DNA from: Megalopta genalis | Taxonomy: Eukaryota > Arthropoda > Insecta > Hymenoptera > Halictidae | Reading direction: 5' to 3' | Assembly (NCBI RefSeq): GCF_051020955.1 | Contig: NC_135013.1 | Coordinates: forward strand, 36,595,302 to 36,659,301 | Length of the DNA: 64,000 nt | Shown: in pieces, positions 45,993 to 57,036 of the stretch | Position numbering within the stretch: the stretch's first letter is position 1 | Layout: every line of letters starts with the position of its first letter | The notes under the pieces: model-generated | Told to the model about the DNA's origin: nothing | What the model saw: the letters and a program-made list of their open reading frames with translations, nothing else | Databases searched by the model: none | Made by a program: the position numbers and the translations under genes

Positions 45993-46434
45993 AATCGTGT
46001 AGCCGTCTAACGGCAACTAAATGAAGTTTCGCAAGGCAAACGCGTCTTTACCACTGTGACCGTATTCTACCTCTATACCGACACTACGTCTATGCTGAAT
46101 ATCGATTTTTTCGCCTCATTTTTTGATTTGCCGCGTATGCAACGCCGTGACACAATGGCGGCTTCCGTTATGGTCACGTACTTTTTGTCGATCGTCTTCA
46201 GTAAAATGTAAAGATCTGTCGAAAATGCGATCTTTTCGACAGTCTTTCGGCGCCTAAAGATGACATAGCGATATAGAGACTCTGAGGTATTCCTGTAGAG
46301 GATCGCTGGGGTTACTGATACACGTTACAAGGTATGAATTTCATTTGATCAATAACAAAAATTTCGTAGACTCTAAATGATAAATCACGATACATGGGAT
46401 ATCTTGCATGTTTCCTTGTTTTCACTGATTTCAG
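45735..46434. promoter_or_regulatory. Bidirectional promoter region of p115 and Bre1
   Basis: The p115 and Bre1 start codons are 722 bases apart on opposite strands. Close to p115 are CACGTCAC and TTGACGTCG (45757-45772), facing CRE-like half-sites. Nearer Bre1 is ACAATGGCGGCTTCCG (about 46152), a YY1-like ATGGCGGC core joined to an ETS-like TTCCG, and an ATATCGATTTTT that resembles a DREF site (about 46099). No TATA box is seen in either direction. (CA)n(TA)n simple repeats occupy 45963-45992. A non-coding first Bre1 exon probably ends at 46331 (GTATGA donor), with its acceptor at 46434. Confidence 0.5.
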
Positions 46435-46456
46435 GAAAAACTACACTCGCCACAAA

Positions 46457-49400
46457 ATGTCAAAGCGACCTGCAGATAGCGGGGATTCGGCTTCCCAGCC
46501 ACCCATTAAAAAAGTTCAATTCGAACCTATTCTAATCGGGCCCATATCGACCCTTGAAGAAATGGACATGAAAGTTCTACAGTTTCAAAATAAAAAACTA
46601 GCCCAGGTGTGGATTTATAACCGTGAATAAGTATATAAACGAAGATGTGGTCCAAATACAAACTACAAAGTTTTTTACTTTTCTATGTAGTTTTGTTTGC
46701 ATTGATTGTAGTTTTTGTTGTTTATTTTGTTTACAGCCTTTACTAATGTAAATTACTGTTATTTATTAATCGTTAATCAGTCAATGTATCATTAATAGTA
46801 ATGTTGTTTGAAATTCATTGCTAATAACTTAAAGAAATGAAACATTTGTTATATAAAAAGTTTGTAGTGTTGACTAATACCTAGATTCATGCCTCTTTAA
46901 TTTTAGCACTTGCTGATTGTATAAGTATTAAGGGTATTTACTAGTTGTGAGAGCTAATTTATTTAACTGATTATTTCATTTTTAATTTAATCGCTCCTTT
47001 TCTCTACTTTATTTTAATTGAACCATCATTCATTATTCTAATTTTAATTTCTATATTATTTTATTCTTAATCCTTCCAGCGGTTAGAACAGCGCCACAGG
47101 GTTGAGGCAGAATTGAGGCAAAGGATTGAGCAATTAGAGAAAAGGCAAATGCAGGATGACGCAGTGCTTAATGTTGTTAATCGATATTGGAATCAATTGA
47201 ATGAAGACATACGTGTATTACTTCAAAGATTTGATGCAGAAACAGCAGATGAATCCGAAAATAAAAGTAAGAAATTATATATATATATATATAATTAATT
47301 TCATTTATTATAGTCATGAACACATATATCTTTAAATATATTGTTATTTGTAATAACAGATGAAAGTGAAGCCACAACATCATTTCTGATGCAACTCTCC
47401 TCTTGGGACAAAGAGGAGTTGGATGACAAATTGGCAAATCGTGTCCAAGTTTCTAAACGTGCGGTTTCTAAAGTTGTACAGGCATTTGATCGTCTTTCTC
47501 AGAGGAATGAAAAAATTACACTTGCACTCAAGGGAGAATTCGACGGAGGTATTTGAACTTTTTGTGCTATTTAGACTAATTTTCATAGTGCAAGATACTA
47601 TCAATTTTGTTATTAATAATTTTCATTGCAATAATTTTACTTTTACATTTGATACTATTGGGTTGGCAAAAAAGTAATTTCAGTTTTGAAACAACAATTA
47701 TAACGTTCTCTGTGGCAACGGAAAATACTTTTTTGCCAACCCAATATAAGCTAATTTACTATGTTATTTTACTTCAGAAGAGGCACCTAATATTGATGAA
47801 GTGGTTCGTAGAGCAAATGCTGAAATACAAATGGAGAATAGAAATCTGCAAGCAATAAATATACAACTTCACGAAAAATATCATACCATTTCACTAAAGG
47901 TAATTTAAACTAATATATATGGATAAATTATTCATTGTTAATTTTTTAATAACTATAACTTATCTTTTAGATGTCAGAACTGCAAGATACTATAACAGGA
48001 AAAGATACCCTTGCAGCAGAACTTCGTAACCAAGTAGATGATCTTCAATATGAATTAAATAAAGTGAGGGCACGCAATGACAAATTGGAACACCACCTTG
48101 GAGAAGCAATTGAGAAACTAAAAGCGTTTCAACAGATACATGGAACTGATGAGAAGGGTAGCAATAAACCAAACACCCTGGTAGCGTCTAGTGTTTCGCA
48201 AACGAAGGTATCTATTGTTCTGTCAGTTTTTAATAAGTTTGATAGAACAAATAATACATTTGTTTTTTCCTCTTTATCGTATAGCTTGAAGACTTGCAGA
48301 GAGAGTTAGAAGAAACAAGAGAATTAGCGAATAATAGGTTACAAGAATTGGATAAATTGCATCAACAGCATCGTGATACATTGAAAGAAGTAGAAAAATT
48401 AAAGATGGATGTGAGTTCTTTGGGTTTTGTATATTTAATCTCTATGCACGGTGCAGAATGTAAATTGTTGTCATGTGCAATAAATACTCATGTTATACTT
48501 GCTTTTACTCGTTTCTTGTGTTTTACTTCTTTACATTCAAATAAAAGATTTACGTGTAAAAACTGAATGAGTCTTAATATTGTTTATCTAATGTTATTTT
48601 CGATTTTATTTTGAAATATATTTTGTATTTCCAGATACGTCAACTTCCAGAGTCTGTAATTGTCGAGACGACAGAGTACAAATGCTTACAGTCCCAATTT
48701 TCTGTATTATATAATGAATCAATGCAACTGAAAACACAATTAGACGATGCTCGGCAACAGTTACAATCCAGCAAAAACGCTCATTTACGTCATATTGAAA
48801 TGATGGAGGCAAGAATCGTATACGTTATAATCTTGTATTATTTTTATGTCACATAAATTAATCAATTTTGGTTCTATTTAGAGTGAAGAATTAATGGCAC
48901 AGAAAAAGTTACGAGGAGAATGTATACAACTGGAAGATGTTTTAGCTCAATTGCGAAAAGAATACGAAATGCTGAGAATCGAATTTGAGCAAAACTTAGC
49001 AGCAAATGAACAGACTGGACCAATTAACAGAGAAATGAGACATTTGATAACATCTCTGCAGAATCACAATCAGCAATTAAAAGGTGAAGTTCATCGATAC
49101 AAACGGAAATACAAAGAAGCTTCTTCAGAAATACCAAGGGTATATTGTTACTAACATTTTAAAACTATTTTTCAATTGATTAATCAACGGTGTTCGGGCT
49201 TGATGTTTGTGATTTATTACAGCTAAAGAAAGAAATAGAGGAACTGACAGCCAAATTAGGCCAGCAAACGTCTCAAGAAAGTAAGGAAGGTAACAATTCA
49301 GATGGTAGCGGAAAGGAAGAAGATGCATCAAATTCCCTTTCAGGATCTGCACAGGTACAAATTATTATGTCATACAAAATTAAATGCCTCCAGGTAATAC

Positions 49401-51453
49401 TATTACATTGTTGATATTTATAAAGCTGAATTGAAAATAAAAATAATTTTTAGAATAATGGATTTATATATTTCTACTAATGTAGATTAAAGAAGAAAGT
49501 GGTGTTTCTATTAAGAGAGAATCTGGGGAAGAAGAGGTTGAAACCATTGAAGTTGGAGAAGGTGAAGGAAACAAAGGTACTCCAGATTCTCTGACTTTAA
49601 CATCTCCGACCCTGAAGAAAGAAAAAGATATAAAACGTGAAAAGGACATCAAGAAGGAGAACATTAAAACCGAACATCGCGATCCGACTCATCGCGCTAA
49701 AGACACGAAAGTAGCTGAATCAGAACTTGTCAGAGACCTGAAAGCACAACTTAAGTATGCCGTGTACAATGAACTGTATTGTTGCTGAGATTGGTGATCG
49801 TATAATGCTTCCGTTTATTTATACGAATGATATTTCATTATATTTTATATGTATACAGACAGCGGACAGGGATTCTGTCATCACATTTACAAGTTAATTC
49901 ATACCTGATTAACGTTATAATTTTACACTGTCACCAAACCCTAGTAATAACTGAATTTATTAGGATGCTTCGTAATCTACCTGGTATTTTGATATTTATC
50001 CTTTGTGCATTTATACTGTTTGCACTTCTCTGTGATCACTATAGGAAAGCCGTGAATGAAATGAAAGAAATGAAACTTCTTTTGGACATGTACAAAGGTG
50101 TTGGTAAAGAGCAAAGAGATAAAGTGCAATTAATGGCTGCTGAACGGAAAACAAGAGCAGAATTAGAAGAATTGCGTCAGCAAATAAAGAAAATTCAAGT
50201 ACGTGATGTGGTGACTGTCCTTATTATTTAAAACAAGTAAATGTAACTAATGCTGAAACTGCTATTTTAGGAAAGTAAACGTGAGGAGCGCAAGAAGCTA
50301 GCAGATGAAGATGCACAAATAAAAATTAAAAAATTAGAAGAACAAGCTTATACTCTTCAGCGTCAAGTGGCTTCTCAGAAACAGGTTAGTTCACGAATCG
50401 ATATTTCATAAGAATGAAAACCAAGTATAGTATTCACCTAAGGATAAAGAGATCTATATTTATTTTTATCTTAACCCAACTTTGATTGAAACTATGGACT
50501 GTGAATTATGCTGAACAGAACTGTGTGTGGTTGCAGGAAGAGGAGGCTTTATTGAACGAAATGGAGGTGACCGGTCAAGCATTTGAAGACATGCAAGATC
50601 AAAATTCTAGGTTGATACAACAATTACGAGAGAAGGATGACGCGAACTTCAAGCTGATGACGGAAAGAATCAAGAGTAATCAACTGCATAAATTAGCCAG
50701 AGAGGAGAAGGATGTTTTAAAAGAGCAAGTTTCGACGTTAACGACGCAAGTCGAAGCAGCCAATGTAGTTGTTCGCAAATTAGAAGAAAAGGAACGTCTC
50801 TTGCAAAATTCTTTAGCAACTGTTGAAAAGGAATTAGCTTTGAGACAACAGGCGATGGAAATGCATAAACGGAAAGCTATCGAGAGTGCACAATCTGCGG
50901 CTGATTTAAAACTTCATCTTGGTAAAAAATATTTTTGAATGTTATCAATTTCTATAAAAGGGAGCACATTTTAAAATGTATTTTTTTCTTTGTTAGAAAA
51001 ATATCATTCTCAGATGAAAGAAGCGCAACAAGTTGTAGCTGAGAAGACCAGTTCCTTAGAAGCGGAAGCGTATAAAACAAAAAGATTACAGGTAAGATCG
51101 ACTATTTACTTTGAGAACATTGTAACAAATTTTTCATAAATAACTTAATTATAATCGCTTTTTCATTACAGGAGGAGATAGCTCAACTAAGGCGTAAAGT
51201 TGAGAGGATGAAGAAGATAGAGTTAGCTGAAACTTTGGATGAAGTGATGGCAGAAGAATTGCGCGAATACAAGGAGACTCTTACATGTCCATCGTGTAAA
51301 GTAAAACGCAAGGATGCCGTTTTGACGAAATGCTTCCATGTGTTCTGCTGGGATTGTTTGCGTACGCGATATGAAACGCGACAGCGAAAATGTCCGAAAT
51401 GCAATTGTGCTTTTGGAGCGAACGATTATCATCGTCTATATCTGTCCACATGA
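46457..51453 (+). CDS. Bre1: E3 ubiquitin-protein ligase Bre1 (RNF20/RNF40 family)
   Basis: Nuclear ligase that monoubiquitinates histone H2B during transcription. Fifteen coding exons: 46457-46606, 47080-47266, 47360-47548, 47778-47899, 47971-48207, 48285-48410, 48635-48808, 48882-49139, 49223-49354, 49486-49754, 50045-50198, 50271-50384, 50537-50921, 50997-51091 and 51172-51453. The product is 957 residues (human RNF20 975), almost wholly coiled coil. It ends in a C3HC4 RING: CPSCKVKRKDAV, KCFHVFCWDC and KCPKCNCAFG. A Lys/Glu-rich segment (KKEKDIKREKDIKKENIK) lies mid-protein. The start MSKRPADSGDSAS is chosen because translation upstream of it is not conserved-looking and an acceptor lies 22 bases before it. 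Intron 7 appears to be GC-AG (48809). Intron 4 contains a mariner-type MITE. Confidence 0.96.
47658..47744. mobile_element. 87-bp mariner-derived MITE in a Bre1 intron
   Basis: A perfect 19-bp terminal inverted repeat, TTGGGTTGGCAAAAAAGTA, is flanked by TA on both sides (47656-47657 and 47745-47746), the Tc1/mariner target duplication. The end sequence resembles those of mellifera-subfamily mariners known from bees and other insects. There is no coding capacity; it depends on a transposase elsewhere. It sits in intron 4 on a neutral site. Confidence 0.85.
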
Positions 51454-53640
51454 AGAAGGAAACTCTAAATTATTTGAATTTTGTGTGACGTCTTTTAATT
51501 CGACCGCGCGAACCTTCTAAAAGGTTTACACATGCATTTTTCTAATGCTTCCTATTTATTATCCCAATCATTGGTCCAACTTAGATATGCGATCGTAAAC
51601 GAAGAAAACTGTAGAAATGAAGTTTGTAAAAAATTACGATTATTTTGTCGAGTGTAATTCGAGAAAAAATGAGCTGCATTTTTAAACGTGTTTTGTAGTA
51701 ACTACGCCGAACGAATATACAATAGATATTCTGATCTCATGAAAAGGACGAAGTCGGATCTTGCGAAGTGCACGCAATTTCGATGGTAGCACCGATAGAC
51801 AGAATACAAAACTATTCGACTGTATAATAATTTTATTTCGTCTTAAAATTTGGCTTGAACGAGTAACTTAATCATGAAAGTTAGTCAAATACGAAAACTT
51901 CAATAGCCTGAATTTTAAGAACGATTCGTTGAGTGGTAGATATATTGTAATATATTATAAATAGGAATTCGATGCTTCTACGTATGCAGTTCAAACCTAT
52001 TAAGAATTTTCACGAACAAATGGAAACATTTATTTCATAATTATTAAATTACTTTAAAGATAGTTCCCATCTAAATATTCTGATAAAGATCTAGTTTCAT
52101 AAGAATCATTTTCATTAATAGGAATACATTAATCGAATGAAATGTTAAGAGACACATTAGGAACAAAGTTACAATTAGAAGTGTAATTAATTTATTATAA
52201 TGGAAATGTATGGGATGCATAAGATAGCAAAAAACCAATTGATTTAGAAATCTTTCTTTCTCCGATTAAAATGTTCTTTTTTTATATTTTGATTAGTGTA
52301 AAATATTCTTATTCTTTTTTTACTTTTGTTAATAAACATTTCAGTTCTTTTATTCAAGGAAAGAAGGAAGTACATGTGAACACGTTTCTATTATCTATGA
52401 CATAGTATAACACACACTACTATTGATTCAAAGCAAGACTAGAAAAACAAAAGTATAATGATAACGCAACGATGTAATTTTCAATATTTTGTAAGAAAAG
52501 TCAAGAGATATACCAACGATTTGAAGTATAAATAGAAGAGGGATTTTAAATCACAACCTTTTATGTTTTTAAATAATGAAGCGTACCACGTTTTTAAGAC
52601 GATTGGATACATGTACGTCAAGCAATATAGTACAAAATGTTTCTTGATTTACACATATTCGTTATCTTGATTTTTGAAGCATCAACTCGACATAATATAT
52701 GAAATTTTACCTGATAACTGAAATAGACCAGTACCTTCCGTATAAAATCAATTTTATTATAAAATGAACAAATGAAAAAGAAAATACTTTTTAACATAAA
52801 TAAAGAAAAGTTTCACTAAAAGCTTTTATAATTTTCCATAATCTTTGGAATCTCCTATTATTAATAACGGTATTCCGTTTAAACGATAAGTTTATTGCAA
52901 AATGTTATTTGTGCAATAGCCATTTAAAAGTGGTGGTGAAATATCTCAATGTTGTCTGGAAAGTGTTTAGATAGTAAGAATTAAATCTAACACGACGTTC
53001 CGTTCATTAACATTAGAAAACAATCAGAAATAACAGTTTTTTTTGCAATTTTATAAATCGTCTTGTATACATATATTTATCGTAATATAACAATTATACA
53101 ATAAATTCAAAGTTGTAAATTTATTTATCCGAAGCGGGGGACCTAACGTCCTTTTACAGAGTTAATTATTATCATTATCGTCGGCAATCATTAGTGAACA
53201 AATTGTCTAAATATCTTGATAAAAGAGGCTCGCTGTTGTTAATTGTAGAACAATCAGAAATCTTTTTGATACATCTTGTAATTTACGAATCATTGTAAAC
53301 ACATCTTTTTTTATTATATGCAAGTTCTGTCTGATAAAAAGCATTTAATGATATACCTGTCTACGTGTTTCTGTTGAGTGCGCGTGTTGCGTGTGTGCGC
53401 GCGTATATATGTATATATATACGTTTTCAGTGTAAATACGAATGAATGTATTAGGTAAAAATTCTTTTATGGGTAACAGTTCTCTTATAATGTGAGTTGT
53501 TATAGTAATTAATATACATAAAATATAAATTTATTTAGAATTTCAAAACGAGTTCGCTAAACGAAACTATTGTCTTCTGAAATGTATAAAAAATAGAAAT
53601 ATAAAATATTACAAAATACCAGAATAAACGTTATAAGTCT
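51454..53640. other. Bre1 3' UTR and AT-rich intergenic DNA
   Basis: No gene is supported over 2.2 kb. Part is likely Bre1 3' UTR; several AATAAA/ATTAAA words exist, so the cleavage site cannot be chosen. A GCGTGTG/GCGCG run with (TA)n follows at about 53378-53425. Confidence 0.4.
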
Positions 53641-54346
53641 TTCCTTTAATTGGTGTTTACATTTAATATGTTTACATATGACACGATGCTCACGTACGCA
53701 CGCACACTTACGTCGCGCGTGGTTAGTTCATGGGAGTCGGCGATCGCGATCGGTGTTGTGACTTCGTTGGACATCAACAACGGATTAGCTTATATCAATA
53801 TGATATCGAGAGCTCAAAATATAGCGGCATTGAATTCCTGGCAATTGAAATTGGAATTGAAATTGATAGTGATTGATATAGTATTACGAATACCAATAAC
53901 AGCGACGGTAAACAGTGAGGCACATAAAATACAATACAAAGAGACAGTACAACAGTATACAGGGTGTTCCACAATTATTTTAACAGCCGAAAATGAGGGG
54001 TAGCTGAGGTCACTTAACTTTTTCCTTTGCGAAAATGCAATCTGCGACTTTGTTTACGAGTTATTAACGGAAAACACTGACCAATGAGAGGTGACGGCGC
54101 GAAGTTCGAGAGCCCGCAGCACGAGGCTTTGACAGATGGTCGGGACGGACTCGAGCCGCGTTCGAAGTATTGAACAAATCACGAAGCGAGAACTTTCCGG
54201 ATTTTTTTTACTACATAACAGTGATATTTAAAAAAAAACGCTGTTCACCTTAACTTTAGAACGTCTGAAGAATATTTACTAATTTTTCGGACCCGAAATA
54301 GTAAGTAATTTAACCGTGACGGCCGTTTTAATTTTCTAGTGTGTAT
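53641..54346. other. Intergenic DNA with a CAGGGTGTTCC-type repeat start
   Basis: A reading frame of 117 codons (53650-54003) has no family resemblance. ACAGGGTGTTCCACAATT at about 53958 and GAAAATGAGGGGTAGCTGAGG shortly after match the start of the segment at 55505 (CAGGGTGTCCC... ATGAGGGGTTCCTGAGG), so two copies of one dispersed repeat lie about 1.5 kb apart. The family is not identified. Confidence 0.45.
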
Positions 54347-54490
54347 GGCCCAGTCTGTTCATTTGCTGCTAAGTTTTGCTCAAATTTGATTCTCAGCATT
54401 TCGTATTCTTTTCGCAATTGAGCTAAAACATCTTCCAGTTGTATACATTCTCCTCGTAACTTTTTCAGTGCCATTAATTCTACACTCTAA
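54347..54490 (-). pseudogene. Displaced, reversed fragment of Bre1 exon 9
   Basis: Read on the minus strand, about 144 bases match Bre1 48878-49021 almost base for base, including CGAGGAGAATGTATACAACT and GAAATGCTGAGAATC. It also includes the last four intron bases (TTAG) before the exon, so the copy came from genomic DNA or unspliced RNA, not mature mRNA. A few differences are visible (an A-to-T change near its start, a T/G change at AAAGTTACG's flank, a G-to-A in the FEFEQ region). The copy is about 5.5 kb downstream of its source and in opposite orientation. Confidence 0.9.
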
Positions 54491-55249
54491 TCACGAATGA
54501 TTCGCAAAGCTAATTTAATAAATAATAATCGTGTTAAAGGACGTAAGGGATATGTTTGTCAGAGGAGTATGAAGAATATTATCAATAAGAAACTCACCCA
54601 TTTAGTTGTAAATCCACTTCATGCACGGAAATGTGTGCAGGATAGTGCATTGACTTCGTACAATGTCAAGGTTATGTCAAGGTCATGTCAAGGTCACGTC
54701 ATGGTCACGTCAAGGTCACGTTAAGGTTATGTCAAGGTAATACATACTCTTCGAATCGAGAAATGCAGTGACATTTTCTTATAACTTTTGAACCATTGGA
54801 GGTGTTGCAATGAAATTTTCGTCTAGAAATATTTAAAAAATAGTCATTCTTAACTTTTGGTACTTTAATATTTGTTGCAGTGGTTAAGCAACAATTTTTA
54901 ATTAATTGTGATTGATATGTTTGATTAATCTAATCGAAAAAAGTTTTTTTTTAATCTTGGAAAGAGTTTTGTACTTGGTGTATGACTAATATCCACGCGA
55001 AAATGGATTACCTAATATTTTTGCATTGATAGGTTTTCTTTATTTTGACTTGTTTTAATTAATTTTGTTTAAACAGTAGGTAGCGAAACAGACATGAAAA
55101 TACTAGAAGATTTCATTAGGACGAGAAACTTTTGTAATTATAATTAAACAGTTAGAAATAATAAATGTATCAATAAAATATTTTGGATGTAACGATTTTT
55201 TTCGATAAATTCGTTCTTTAAAAATTATTTTGTATGTTTGACGTTATTA
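54491..55249. other. Intergenic DNA with TCAAGGTCA minisatellite
   Basis: 54665-54740 is a short 11-bp tandem repeat, TCAAGGTCATG and variants, about seven copies. TCAAGGTCA is the consensus site of FTZ-F1/ERR-type nuclear receptors, but a minisatellite gives such matches without function. The 75-codon frame at 54497-54724 ends in this repeat and is not credible. The rest is AT-rich. Confidence 0.5.
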
Positions 55250-55500
55250 ATTACTTCCGTTATGAAATAATACGACGAAATTGCCACGAGTGTCCTCGTA
55301 AGTATTGAACATTGAAAAGCAATTAATTTATTAAGGAAGCTCGTCTGCTGCAAGAATTTCTCGTAACGTTCATGCTATAAAATTAATTTATATGTCTGAT
55401 TCTATCGGTTAGTTTTGTGTGAGTCAGAGATCGTGACGATTTAATTGAACGCTTTGGCTTTCTATAAACAACATTTAATAATGAAAAATAAAATGTATTT
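55250..55500 (+). repeat. Diverged copy of the repeat at 3470-3690
   Basis: It shares ATACGACGAAAT, GAAGCTCGTCTGCTGCAA, ATTTCTCG and TATGTCTGATTCTA, in the same order and spacing, with 3470-3690. This shows that part of the island at the left of the window belongs to a dispersed family. Confidence 0.65.
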
Positions 55501-56300
55501 ATATATACAGGGTGTCCCAAACTTATCGTATTTCCGAGAAATGAGGGGTTCCTGAGGTCATTTGAAGCAACGTTTTCCTTAGCGAAAATGTATGTTTTCG
55601 TGTCATTATTTCGGTAACTGTGATCTCTACCGTTATCTCCTCGCTAGGGTGTCGTCTAGCCCTATAAGCATCTTTCCGCTAGGGTGATTGGCGTTGTATG
55701 TACCTATCAAAGAGCATCAAGATTTTGCTCCAAGCGACGCCACTAATGCAGGTTTTGTGGCAGATCTAAGTAATTAATGTTTTCTATTTTATCGACAATT
55801 TTTAAATATCGATTTTAAATCACTATCTTTTTAGACATTTATTTGTATCATTCGACAGTGGATTGTTCAATGCAATGCGCGAATGTCAGACTTTGATCAA
55901 CAAAAATCATCCATATTTTGGTCGTCATCAAGTTTTATTTTACTTTCTAAAACTTATATTACCAAATATCTGCATAATTCTCATGAAGTCTGACATTCAC
56001 GCACTTTGAATAATAACAACATATATCGAAGGGGGTGCTGATTTAAGGAAGTTGTGTCGATCTCAAAACATACGGTTTCGTCTCAACATGTCGATAACTG
56101 TGACCTTTACCGTTATCTCCTCGCTAGGTTGTCTAGTCCCATAAGCTTCTTTCCGCTGAGTAGATTGGCCCTGTACGTAAGTAGCACAGAACATCAAGAT
56201 TTCGCTTCAAGCGACGCCACTGATGCTGGTTTCGTGCAGATGTAGGTAATTAATGTTTTCTATTTTCTCGACAATTTTTAAATATCGCTTCAGTTTGAAC
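55501..56300. repeat. CAGGGTG-type element with a 480-bp-spaced direct repeat
   Basis: 55610-55815 and 56090-56290 are direct repeats sharing GTTATCTCCTCGCTAGG, AGCGACGCCACT and GGTAATTAATGTTTTCTATTTT-like sequence. Between them is a small inverted-repeat pair: 55876-55893 (TGCGCGAATGTCAGACTT) and 55986-56003, matching at 17 of 18 positions around a ~92-base centre, which could be a separate MITE insertion. No coding sequence is visible. Confidence 0.5.
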
Positions 56301-56840
56301 ATTTTAGAACTTTAAAACTTTAGAGCTTTTTAGAAGTGTCTTCCGAACCTTCGAGAACTGTTTTCAGAACTTTTTAGAACTGTTTCTAGAACTTTATAGA
56401 ACTTCTTAGAACTGTTTTCAGAACTTTTTAGCACAGTTTTCAGAACTTTTTAGAACTGTTGTCAGAACTTTTTAGATTAGTCTTCAGCACCTTTTGAATT
56501 GTTTTCGGAACATTTTAGAACTGTTTTCAGGACTTTTTAGCACTGTCAGCACTAAGGACATTTCTAAACTTTTTAGCACTGTCAGCACTAAGGACATTTC
56601 TAAACTTTTTAGAACTGTCCTTAGAACAACAACTCTTTTTTATAACCTTTTAAAAACAGTTCTAAAAAGTTTTAAAACGGTTCTAAAGAGATCTAAAAAG
56701 TTCTGAAAATAGTGCTAAAAAGTTCTGAAAATAGTATTAAAATGTTCTGAAAACAGTTTCAAATGTTTTGGAAACAGTTCCATAACGTTCTGAAAACAGC
56801 TCCAAAAAGTTCTAAAAACAGTTCTAAAAAGTGGAATTTT
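56301..56840. repeat. Palindromic AGAACTTTTTAGAACTG minisatellite
   Basis: Up to about 56635 the repeat reads AGAACTTTTTAGAACTGTTTTC on the plus strand in roughly a dozen imperfect copies. From about 56645 it reads the reverse complement, AACAGTTCTAAAAAGTTCTG. The two arms are about 330 and 190 bases long and can pair to a long hairpin. A 39-base duplication (TTTAGCACTGTCAGCACTAA) lies at about 56538-56600. The 70-codon frame here is accidental. Confidence 0.8.
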
Positions 56841-57036
56841 GTAAAGTGGAATTTTCTATCAAGAAAATCAGAGGTGGAGGTAAAATTAACCTCATTGGAG
56901 GTAAAAAAGAAATCGAAGAAAATTAGTGAGAAATAGTGGTAGAAACTGTCAAATACACGTCAGATATTATTCAAATTTTACTTGCTATTTGATATCTGAG
57001 CTTATTATCCAACGATACTCGTCGACCGATTATTAA

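Noticed and set aside
46394..46456. Upstream in-frame Met for Bre1
   Set aside because: An intron acceptor at 46434 separates it from the coding exon; the sequence before it is intronic.
53650..54003. 117-codon frame downstream of Bre1
   Set aside because: It runs into the CAGGGTGTTCC dispersed repeat and matches no family I know.
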